Source: Bombyx mori (taxonomy: Eukaryota; Arthropoda; Insecta; Lepidoptera; Bombycidae). Taken from it: 64,000 bases of DNA. Under the pieces are notes generated by a model. That model did not search any database. It was not told the DNA's origin and saw only the letters and a program-made list of their open reading frames with translations. Positions 12,301 through 24,300 of this stretch are shown here, piece by piece. The translations under genes and the position numbers were made by a program. The DNA is taken from the NCBI RefSeq assembly GCF_030269925.1, contig NC_085126.1, positions 4,466,501 through 4,530,500 of the forward strand. Reading direction: 5' to 3'. Position 1 is the stretch's first letter; each line of letters opens with the position of its first letter.

Positions 12301-15300
12301 AAGAGAAACATACTCAAACTACTTTTACTAACTTAAGCCTAGAACTATGATCATTATTAAAGCAAAGTTTGGCACTTAGGGCCTTTGGTTTGTAACTCAA
12401 ACTCTCATATAAATTAGCGTACCTTTTTTCTTCTTTTTTTTTAACGCTGGGGAATCCATTTACGGATACGGTCGAGAGGGGTAATAGACCGGGTTATGTC
12501 GGACTCCGGCGCCTCCAGAGAAGAAGAGGGAGAAGAGGAAGACCAAAGTCCTCCTCTTCTTCCAATTCCTACCGGGAGACTACGCCTTGAGAAAGCGTAC
12601 CTAAGCTGTACATATTATAATTTTTTCACAACTTATGAATATAATTACATATCAATTTGTTTCGTGTAAAATGTTACATATTTATTATATTTATTATTAC
12701 AATAATCCCGAGAAATCTATCCAGACTCTGGCATAATTTATCGAAGAATTAACTTAAAGGTAGGTACACTGTACATAACAAACTTACTATTTTGGTGTGC
12801 AATAAAGTATATTCTTTCTCTCTCTGTCTCTCTTTAAAATATCTTATCTTTGATCTTTAGTTTGTTGAATATAAAGAAAAAGAACAATATGGCGGCGTTA
12901 TTAAATGTAGTTCAACATTCGAAAGATGCCTCTTTACCCACTGAATTTCTCGTCGGATCTTCTCAACGGATCGCAATTCCTATCCGCTCGTAGATTCTGC
13001 GTAACACTACTCTTGCTAGGGCTAGTGTGTATTAAGTTTGTTCTTGTACAGCACAAAAGTACATCAAAATAAATATATTACTGTAATAAATAAATAAATA
13101 AAAATTTTACTAACAATATTTTACTAACAGCCTGTTAACTGTTTTTCAATGTTATGACATGTTATGACATGCGCTATGACATGTCCTTCTTCAAACGAGG
13201 CTTGTGGAGAGTATTAAGCGGTAGGCAGCGGCTTGGCTCTGCCCTTGGCATTGCTGAAGTCCATGGGCGACGGTAACCACTCACCATCAGGTGGGCCGTA
13301 TGCTCGTCTGCCTACAAAAGCAATAAAAAAAAATTGCAATCACGCCACGTTAACTGGTCCCGTGATAAGTTCGTAAAGAACTTGTGTTACAGGTACCAGA
13401 TATCGGAAATAAATGTAAGATTTTTATTATACACATACATATATTTAATATACATCCATAACCCTGGAAAAGACATTTATATTTATCATACAAATATCTT
13501 CCCTTGGCGGGATTCGAACCCGCGACCCCCTAGTGTAGTGACCATGTCACTTACCAATACACCAGACGGACGTAATAAATTTAAGAAGCATTTTTTTATT
13601 ACCCTACCTATTCGATGACAGCCTGAGGGGCTATACCAGCTACGCGCGGATAGAGTCCAGCTCACTCAGGGCTCGACCTGAGAGAATTTGCTAACACTAG
13701 CCCTAGCAAGAGTAGTGCTACGCAGAATCTACGAACGCATCGGAATTGCGACCCGTTGACAATATCCGGCGAGAAATTCATTGGCTAAAGAGGCATCTTT
13801 CGAATGTTGAACTACATTTAGTAACGCCATATCGTCGCTGTCAAACCAAAATCTGCTAAGTGCAAAAAGTCTATTTTGAATTAACGAGTAAAAACATTTT
13901 TCGTATAAAATTTTATATGGTGAATTTTTAAGAACTATATCAAATGTAAGCTATAGATAAATATTAAAGCTATATACACATAACAGTTTTTTTATACGGT
14001 AGATAGGGCTGTGAACTATACGAAAAGGTGAAAAAGTAAACATCTCAAAAAGTGCACACGATTTAAAAAAATACACTCAATTTTGTAACATTTATAATAA
14101 TTCATTTCACATTGAGAATTGAAAGGGAATACTGTTGAGAATGATTGTTATGCCTAAATTCTCAACGTGATTGGCAAAGCAGTTACCAACAATAGCAATG
14201 TAATTTACAAAACAAATTCATTACGTTTTGCTACCAATAATACAATACAATAAAATTGTAAAGTTTAGAACAATCATGCATTCATAAATAATAAATAACA
14301 TGATTTGAAAAGTGTCATTTGAATTTACAAAATTCTCACTCAGACAGTGCAAATTTATTCTGAAATCTCTAAAAAAATATGTTCCCTTCCATGTATTTTC
14401 TTTATATTCTCCATTTTCTTTATATTCTCCATTTTCTTTATACACTCCATTTTCTTTATATTACTGATGATGTCATCACATCGAAAAGCGATGACATTTT
14501 CAATAAATTATTAAGAAATTACCACAGTTAATTTAAAAAAAATATATAATTTAACCTCTTTAAATTATTTATATTTTCTGAAAAATAAATATCACGCTAC
14601 CTAAGCTGATAGCCTTAGGGGCTATTTCAGCGTAACCTTAACTAGCAGGTGAGCTCACGGGGCTCAAACCTGATGACGTTGCTAACACGAACCCTAGCAA
14701 GAGCCGTGCTTCGCAGAATCTACCACCGGATCGGAAACGCGACCCACTGAGAAGATCCGGCGAGAAACTCAGTGGGCTGTGTCTGAGAGTTAATTTACTC
14801 GTCGAGCCCTTCGTCGCAAGCGACGGGTTCGACGAGAAAGGTGACCGGTGCTTGAAGTACCTAAAAGCACCGTTAGTGGATCGGGAGGATCCGAGATGAC
14901 GTGTGGAGCTTTTTGTAATCAATGCTCATTGTATTAATTCTATCCACTCACTAAAAGTTTGGTTTTAAGTAAAAACTATAATATAAGCTACCTGCTAAAA
15001 TGCGTTAAACATAAACACTACAGTGTGCTTAGTGTGAGTTTTTGAACTTCTCGATCGCGTAAAAGTAAACATAAATTTGTATAGAGTTGAAACAGCTTCC
15101 CTTCGTGTATCACTAGGGGCGTTCGTTCAACTCGATACAAATTTGAGTTAATTTTAACGCGATCGAGAAGTTAAAAACTCGCACTAAACACTAGTGTAAA
15201 CCAATGCTTTTTAATACGCTTTTATTAGATGCAGACGTATGTATGTTAGTATGTATGTTTGTAACGGAATCTTTGAACATGATTTTGACCCCCTTCAAAA

Positions 15301-18300
15301 CGTCGGATTAACTCGAAGTTTGGTATACTTATTAAGGACCGATGACAATACAATATTAAAAATTTGAAAAATAAAATGAAAAAAATTTAAAATCAACTAA
15401 AAAATGAAAAAGAAATAATAGTTTTAAAAAACTAGCAAAATACGCTTTTATAGAAAATCCAACTAAAGAATAGAAAATGAATTTTAATAAATTTGAATTA
15501 AAAATAGTGTAAGAAAAAATGATTTTATTAAAAAAAGCGTGGGGCGCTTCAATTATAGCAGTAGTTATAAATATTTTATGAACAGATGACTTGTTTTGAT
15601 TGTTGTAGGATTATTTTGATAATATCCTGAAAAGCACCCCACATGCTTTTTTTTCAATAAAATCATTTTTTCTTACACTATTTTTAATTCAAATTTATTA
15701 AATTTTATTTTCTATTTTTTAGTTGGATTTTATATAAAAGCGTATTTTGTTAGATTTTTTAAACTATCTTATACCTTTAAACGAGCAATTCTTGTATACA
15801 CATAATCTGAATCTCGGAAACGGCTCCAACGATTTTCATAAAATTTAGTATACTGGGGATTTCGTGGACGATAAATCGATCTAGCTACGATTTATATTCA
15901 GAAAATGTTTTCTTATTCGTGTTTTCAATAATCAACTCTTCCCGACATCTATTGGCGAATATTAATACTATTTTTCTTAATTGAGGGCAGGCAACTAACC
16001 GCTTTAAAGACACAACAAGATGGATGGATGGACGTTATAAAAAAAACCGAGGAAAGTCATCATCTACTATTTATTAAATTAGTATACTCACTTAACGATC
16101 TTGAACATCAATGAGAAGAGAGCGCAGAATATCTCCTGACAGTCTTCGAGTTCGAAGCACATATTAAATGACTTGACGTAGGCAAGATTTTCCAACAAGT
16201 AAAAGTAGCGTTTGAAGGCCGGATTCTTTGGATCACGCAGGCCTTGCAGTTGGTTTATGAGGAACAAGAATATAGTTTTGACCTGTTGATGAATGAAAGA
16301 GAACAAACAGATGATTGCAGGAACATCCCATAATCGATCTACGAAAAGGTTTATACTCTTTTGCATCATTGATTCCGTAGAGAATGGTCCGGGTATCATC
16401 TTTTTTTTTTATTGCTTGCATGGGTGGATGAGCTCACAACCCACCTGGTGTTAAATGGTTACTGGAGCCCATAGACATCCACAACGTAAATGCCGCCACC
16501 CACCTTGAGATGTGAGTTCTAAAGTCTCAGTATAGTTACAACGGCTGCCCCACCCTTCAAACCGAGACGCATTAATGCTTCACTTCTTCTAAGACAATCC
16601 CATATCATCTTATTTTTAACATAGCACTAACCCTCATCGCAACAAAATTCATCCTGCCATGCTCGAATCACTTCATCCAAATCATCAGTCATATATTTTC
16701 GCATCATATTATCAGGCATCTCATGGATTTTAGTTCTTAAGGTAAGGTATTAAGAGCTCTTTATTGTGTGCGGCAACACGTCTGTGTTCATGGCATAGCC
16801 GATATCGATGACAATTTGCAGTTGGGAGTTAGGTGTCAAAAGTCGACTCACCTGTTCCTGGTCTTTGTATGGCGCTTCCGGCGCGTACACCCGTAGGACG
16901 TCAGCTATGCAGCAAGCTATCAACAGCTGGACGTCCTTAGAAGAATGAGTGAGAAAAAACTCATCAGCCAGATGCAGGGCGAGCGGTATGTACTGTTGGT
17001 ACATACCCTCATCTTGCCCGAGACCTTGTAACGTATGGGCTAATACCTGAAACAAAACATCAATGTTTTTTTTTTTTTTTTATTGCTTACATAGGTGGAC
17101 GATCTCACAGCCCACCTGGTGTTAAGTGGTTACTGGAGCCCATAAACATCTACAACGTAAATGCCGCCACCCACCTGGAGATATAAGTTCTAAGGTACAG
17201 TTACAACGGCTGCCCTATCCTTCAAGTCGAAACGCATTACTGCATTACGGCAGAAATAGGCAGAGCGGTGGTACCTACCCGTGCAGACTCACAAGAGGCG
17301 CTACCACCAGTAATTACGAAAATTATAATTTTGTGGGTTTGATTTTTATTACACGATGTTATTCCTTCACCGTGGGAGTCAGTTCATTTGTAATTTCCGA
17401 ATATCTCGATGATCAGGATCTACGATTTACGCCTCCTAAACATATCGCTGCTTCTCACTATCGCTTCGAATTACTACATCATTAATTCTTATTCTATTTT
17501 GACAATCAAAGCCCTGCCTGTGTGCCTGGCTGCCTGGTGACAGTTTGATACAAAACTTGGCCAAAACAAAGTACCTACATAATTATGTTGTGCCTCACAT
17601 TACTGGATAAAGGAGGTTCTACGGTCAACACTAGCAGACGAGGTCACAGTTCAGTTGGTGTCACAACTGAACATGAAGGCAATAATTACGACTTGAATAC
17701 CTTGAGACAATAGAGACCGAACTCTGAATTGTAACGATTGCCCTACCCTTTCAAATCGGTACGCATATTTCGCGGCAGAAATATGCAGGGTAAACATGCC
17801 AACATGGCAGAATCACACTATTAAAATGTTACCGCTAACATAACATCGATCTTAATGACAATTTATATTACGCATATTATATGGTTTTTCTTAAAGTTAT
17901 TTGCTAGTATAAATAATGTGTTCCATTATATATTATTTTCTTCTAAAATTGGAAGAAATCCAATTTCAGAATATTATTATGGAAACGTTCGGTGCCAAAT
18001 TTTTCCGAACAAAAAACGTTATTCTTTCTTTAAAACTCTTTCATAGTTACAAAAACATAGAATCATTGATCATAATTTAAAGCTACAGACATGTAAGCTA
18101 GAAATATGTATTTGGAATTTTTTCTCGGGCGGAGTTTTGTTTGGGTTTCTTGAAGGTATCGAAAATATACATTGTACATTTTTTTCCTACCTATTCACTG
18201 GTAACTTAAGGGGCTTTACAGCTACGCCTGGATACAGGTAGGTGAGCTCACGGACTCAAACTGAGAGAATTTGCTGACACTAGCTAACTATACTGAGACC

Positions 18301-21300
18301 TTGGAGCTTATATCTCAAGGTGGGTCGCGCATTTATGTTGTAGATGTCTATGGGCTCCGGTAACCACTTAAGACCAGGTGGGCTGTGAGTTCGTCCACCA
18401 ATTTATGCAATAAAAAAAAGCAAGAGCAGTGTTTCGCAGAATCGTCGTGGCCTAAAGGATAAGACGTCCGGTGCATTCGTGTTGAGCGATGCACCGATGT
18501 TCGAATCCCAGGCGGGTACCAATTTTTCTATTGAAATACGTACTCAACAAATGTTCACGATTGACTTCCACGGTGAAGGAATAGCATCGTGTAATAAAAA
18601 TCAAACCCGCAAAATTATAATTTGCGTAATTACTGGTGGTAGGACCTCTTCTGAGTCCGCGCGGTTAGGTACCACCGCCCTGCCTATTTCAGCCGTGAAG
18701 CAGTAATGCGTTTCTGTTTCAAGGGTAGGGCAGCCGTTGTAACTATACTGAGATCTTAGAACTTATATCTCAAGGTGGGTGGCGCCTTTACGTTGTAAAT
18801 GTGTATGGGCTCCAGTAACCACTTTACACCAGGTGGGCTGTGAGCTCGTCCAACCACCTAAGCAATAAAAAAAAGAATCTGCCATCGCGACCCACTTGAG
18901 AAGATCTGGCATGTAACTCAGTGACTTCTGTCTCTGAGTTAGTTCGCACGTCCAACTCTTGAAGTCGCGTTGTCTCGTCGCCTCGATCGGATAACATTGT
19001 ACTTATACACTACACTACTATTCCTCACAACTGAAGACGCGGTCTTCTTCAAAAGAAGTTTGACAAGTGAACGTCAGGCAGCGGCTTATCTGTGTCCAAA
19101 TCATTGTTGAAGTCTTTAGAGATCGATCGATAAAATAATCCAATACGAGCAGACTGAACTTGTATAGGACGTGATTAATGTAATGGAACAACAGGCTGAA
19201 AAAGGATTTTTGGAATATATCCGTTATAACTACTGAACCATGCATCCGATTGACTTGAAACTCGGTATCCGTGTAGAAAATACATTTACTTAATGGATAA
19301 GCTAATATTTATATGAGTGTTGGACTCCCTAATAATAATGACAATAAATAATAATGTTAATTTTAAATTCCCAGCGAAGCGGGCGAGTACGGCTAGTGTA
19401 ATTATATGAACTAAATGCCTTTATAGAAAACCATAATACATAATACTATTATATGTTAAGCGTTTGAAAATACAATAATAAAAATCGAGACACATAACTA
19501 AGCACGCTAAAATGTTAACTATATTAACATTGCGAGACATTAGTCATTCGTATCTCTGTTATAAAAAGGCGAGGAATAAGCATTGTAACTAGTTAATCAA
19601 AATGCATGAGTTCGAAGCATATCTAAAACATAACAATCGCTCGGGTAGTAACTAAATGTAGTCACCGAGAAGTTTATATGTATTTATAAATACATTACCG
19701 AGAATTATTATATTATAATCCATTACCGAGAACCGCCACATCAAGCTAAGGATTTCAAATTGAAATAGGAAGATATCTCGCTAGGGAGTGTTCGGTTAGG
19801 AAATTTGAAATTGGAATGAGGGTGATTGCTGATTTTTTGTTCGTCATGGTCTAAGAGGTAAGACCACGGTGCAGTCGTATCAAGCGATGCGACTGTGCCG
19901 GTGTTCGAATCCCGCAGGCAGATAACAATATTTCTGATAAAATATGTATCAACAAAAGTTCATGAATTACTTCCACTCTGGAGGAATAACATCGAATAAT
20001 AAAAATCAGACCAGCAATAAATATTATTTGCGTAATTTCCGGTGGCAGGTTTTTTTTTACCTAAGCTGATGGTCTTGAGGGACCATATCAGCGTCACCGG
20101 GCGAGTTGGTGAGCTTACAGGGCTCAAACCTGACGTTGTTGCTAACACGAACCCTAGTAAGAGGCGTGCTTCGCAGAATCTACCACCGGATTGGAAACGC
20201 GACCCTCTGCGATCCGGCGAGAAACTCAGTGGGCTGTGTCTGTGAGTTAGTTTACTCGCCGAGCCCTACGTCGCAAGCGACGGGTTCGACGAGAACAATG
20301 ACCGGATGGTGGCAGGGCGTCTTGTGCGTTCGCACGGGTCGGTATCAACCCCCTGCCTATTTTTGCCATGAAAGAATTTTTGGTAACGGTTTGAAAAAAA
20401 AACAACGATAAAGTATCATCTTGTGTAATACAAAACTGAGTAATTACTAGTGGTATGGTGTAATGTGAGCACAATCAGCCATACGTTACTATTGTGCGTA
20501 TATATCTACCGTGAAGCGTTTAGATAAGCGTATGCTTGGGCTTCCCTAATCACTAAAGCCGGGGGGCCTTGGGTTCGTCGAGACGCGGTGGAAGATGGTT
20601 TAGCGGTAGACATCGAGTTGGTTCTGCCCCTGGCATTGCTGAAGTCCATTGGCAACGGTCACCACCCACCATCAGGTGGACCGTATGCTCATCTACCTAC
20701 AAGAGTAATAAAAAAATAAAAAAAAGCTTAATTTCGAGACGTTCATCCCACGCCTCTAAAAAAACGATTAGTTTCGATATTGTCACGTGTAATATATTAT
20801 TATCATGTAAAACATGACGTGAAACAGTCAAACATGAAGCATCGCTTTAATTCGTTCTGCGGCATCGCACGATTATTACGCACTAGCGGCCCGATCCGGC
20901 TCCGCTCGGGTCTTTAACAAAAATTTCAACGATATTTGACGTTGTTTTATTTTTTTAAATAAAAGAACGCTTATTGCGGCATAACCATAATAGTTAGACA
21001 TATGTTGTTTACACCTTATTGAAGTTTTAGTAAAGATCCCAATTTTTTTATTTTTTCAAAAAAAATTATAGCCTTTGTCACTCGGGAATAGTGTAGCTTC
21101 CAAACAGTGAAAGAATTTTTCAAATCGGTTCAGTAGTTTCAGAGCGTATTCAATACAAACAAACAAACAAATCTTTCCTCTTTATAATATTAGTATAGAT
21201 ATCCATTCAAAGCAATCAAATCATCCTCTTCGAATACAGCACGTTGGTTAATAACAAAAATCAATATTGAAACCGCATTCGCGAGCTCGTATTTACGATT

Positions 21301-24300
21301 AATCGGTAACAAAATACCAATATTTCTCCGGGCGATCAGTTAAGTCGCACTGAATCCGCTGCGAGGATATAATATAATAACATCCGTGCTGCCAATTAGT
21401 TAGAGCCTCGATTTTCATTCGATGTTACTTATTTATTTAATTAGTCTCATTACTTAATGAAGGTGCTTTATTTACTATGTAATAACCGAAAAGTTCGGAT
21501 ATCCGTAATGTGTATGTATACTTACTAATGATTTAGTACAAAGAATACAAATTACGGTTTTAATTATCTGTATGCTTAGTTCGAGTTTTTTAACGTTCTC
21601 GATAGCGTAAAAGTTAACTCAAATTTGTACAGAGTTGGATCGTTTACCTACGACTGCCGCTAGGGGCGCTGTTCCAACAGCACAGAAATTTGAGTTAACT
21701 TTTACGCTATCGACAACGTTAAAAACTCGCACAAAGCACACTGTAAGATTTATTTACATATATGAGGCGGCCCATTCATATCGCAGAGCAGTCAAACGTT
21801 AGAGTTTGAAATCTGGCTGGAAAAGCCTCTATACAGTACAAGTGTATTAGCAATGTGCTTGGTCAGTGATTGGCACTCTCCCTGAACCACCGTACAAGCC
21901 CTCTCTTCCTAGTCAATCTTGAAATTTTCACCTGCCTTATCGGTGTTCATAGCTATGAGTTTCGTTAACAACCAGTTGCACAGTGAAACTTTCGATCCAC
22001 AAACAGCATTTAAATCTAATCTTGGCGATAGCTGACGTTGCCAGAATAATTAAATTAGCCAAAGATAAATAAATAATGATATAATGATAAGGACTAATTG
22101 CAGAAACATTGACTTGACAAATATTGACACAACAGAGCAGATGACTTTGAAGTTAACTAGGTTTTTTAACACGTTGACTGCTACGTAGGTCATCGGTGCC
22201 CTACGTGGCGCCCAAAGTAATTATGTCGATTTGTCTCTTCGATCTTCTTACTTAGGCGCCGGAATATCTAGCAGTCTCTGGGAAACACGGATCCGAAGAT
22301 ACAATAACAAATAAAAGAAGGCAAAGTTAGGCAAAACTAGCTATAGCAGTGCTTCGCTCAATCTAGCATCGAATCGGAATCGCGACCCACGGAGAAGATC
22401 CGGCGAGAAACTCAGTGGGTTGGGTCTATGGCAATATCGAACACTAGTATGTATTAATTTAATAACAGCATGGCATACAATATTCTTTGAATGTAAAATT
22501 GATATATAAATATTGTTGTAACGAAAATCGATATTTCAAATCGCGCTCGATGGGCACAGGGCAATCATCTTTTGCCCATTTTCATATAGAGAGTGGGCGC
22601 TTTTTTTCCGTTTCTAAATTTGAAAACATAACACGGCATTTATTTATTCACTACGGCTTATTAACAAGGGTAGTGCATCGATTTAGCTAAATTCGCGTGA
22701 TCTTTCTATAAGCGCAAATTAATTAAAATTAATATTAACGTTTTCCCAGTCATGTGTTAGCAGGTAAAATCGCTTCAGTGAACAATGTATAATATGAGGA
22801 AACGTTATTTATTTTCAATTTCCATAAGCACTTGGTTTTATTTTTTCACATTAAAATTATCATACGATAACTATTGACCTTCCAGTACAGTACAGTAGTA
22901 TTTTGTATTCAATTATAACATTCTTTGCAATATATATAATTGATTTATATATAGTAGAATAATTATGTTACAGGACAAAATTAAAATTATATTGTTCAGA
23001 AAGTACCTATCCTTTTTTTTATTATATTTATTGAATACGTGTTAATTTTGTGAGAACATTACACCTAAACGTAAAACTGCTTCTTGATAAAATAGACAGA
23101 ATGATGGAAATCACCTGCGCCTATAAAAGTGTATAGGTATATACCATCGATAGTAATACTAGCTTGGGTAAACTGCATTGCAATTTCTATCGATTTATAA
23201 CCAAACAGACTTAAAAAAAGATTTATATCCATTGTTATTGCTGAAAAGCTATACTGTGAGCTTCTTTATTGCCATTGATATAAGAAAAGCTAGCGGCCAA
23301 GCTGATGGTAAATGGTTATAGGTGGCATAATTTGTCATCACCATACCGGGCCGAAATGAACTAACCTCGTTTGAAAGATATGCTCAGAGATGATACTTGG
23401 CAATATTTATCTCTGGAAACGCGATGTGATTTAATCAAGTGAATTTAGTAGTGAGGTATGATGGGTGGTGCAATTGAAGAAAAGATGACGGGATCATTGC
23501 AAAGCTCCACCACCCTGCTTATTTCTACCGAGAGACTTTTTTTTTATGATTGAAAGATTACTGGTGGCTTGGAGGCCTTTCCAGCTTCACCAGGACAGGT
23601 GGGCGAACAAAGGCTCAGCCAGGAGTGGTGGGATTTGCTAACAACTGCCCGAGCGCCTCGGAAGGAGACCTAACAACTCAAGAGCAATGCTTCGCGAATG
23701 AATCTACTACCGGATCGGAATCGCGACCCACTGAGAAGATCCGGCGAGAAACTCAGCGGGCTGATGCATGGGTTAGGTTGCACGTCGACCTCTTTTTCGA
23801 GTTCGACGAGTACGGTTACCGGGGTTCCTCAGCCTGCTCCTAGTGTTAGAGCTGCAGGTATCTAATGCAAGAGTTATTGGATCTGATGGACGAGAGACGT
23901 TTAGAGTTGAAGGGTTGGACACACAATTATACAATTGAGATTTCGACTTTATAGTCTCAAAATGGGTTTAAAATGGTTGCGGTAACCACTAAACTCAAGG
24001 TGAGCCGTGAAGTCTTTCACCCGTCAATACAATAAATAGTTATATAACCATACAATATAATAATATCTATCTGCATCCACAAACCTAATACTCAGGCGAT
24101 CCAACACTTAAACTATCAATAAACAATTTCACGTACATACATTCAAGTGCAATAATAACTACGTCCGTTACGTAATCCATTTCTTAATTACATTACCATG
24201 TATTGCAATAACTCTAGAAGCATACGTATGTAGGTCACGAGAAAGAGAAAAAAAAGCATCGAATACAGTTTTTCGCGATTACGTTCAACGGTGGAGTTTT

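Larger units (their letters stand above)
18185..18990 (-). mobile_element. GATCCGGCGAG LINE tail carrying two Bm1 insertions
   Basis: The host repeat is present in three pieces: 18185-18285, 18420-18441 and 18875-18990. Bm1 copies fill the two gaps. Confidence 0.75.

Noticed and set aside
13500..13570. tRNA gene candidate on minus
   Set aside because: The same head and body recur at 26200; it is a tRNA-derived SINE with no paired acceptor stem.
14221..14445. Repeat protein with KENGEY units
   Set aside because: An 18-bp tandem repeat read in frame; flanking residues look random.
18442..18515. tRNA gene candidate
   Set aside because: The A and B boxes belong to the head of a Bm1 SINE; body and A-tail follow, and the arms do not form a proper tRNA.
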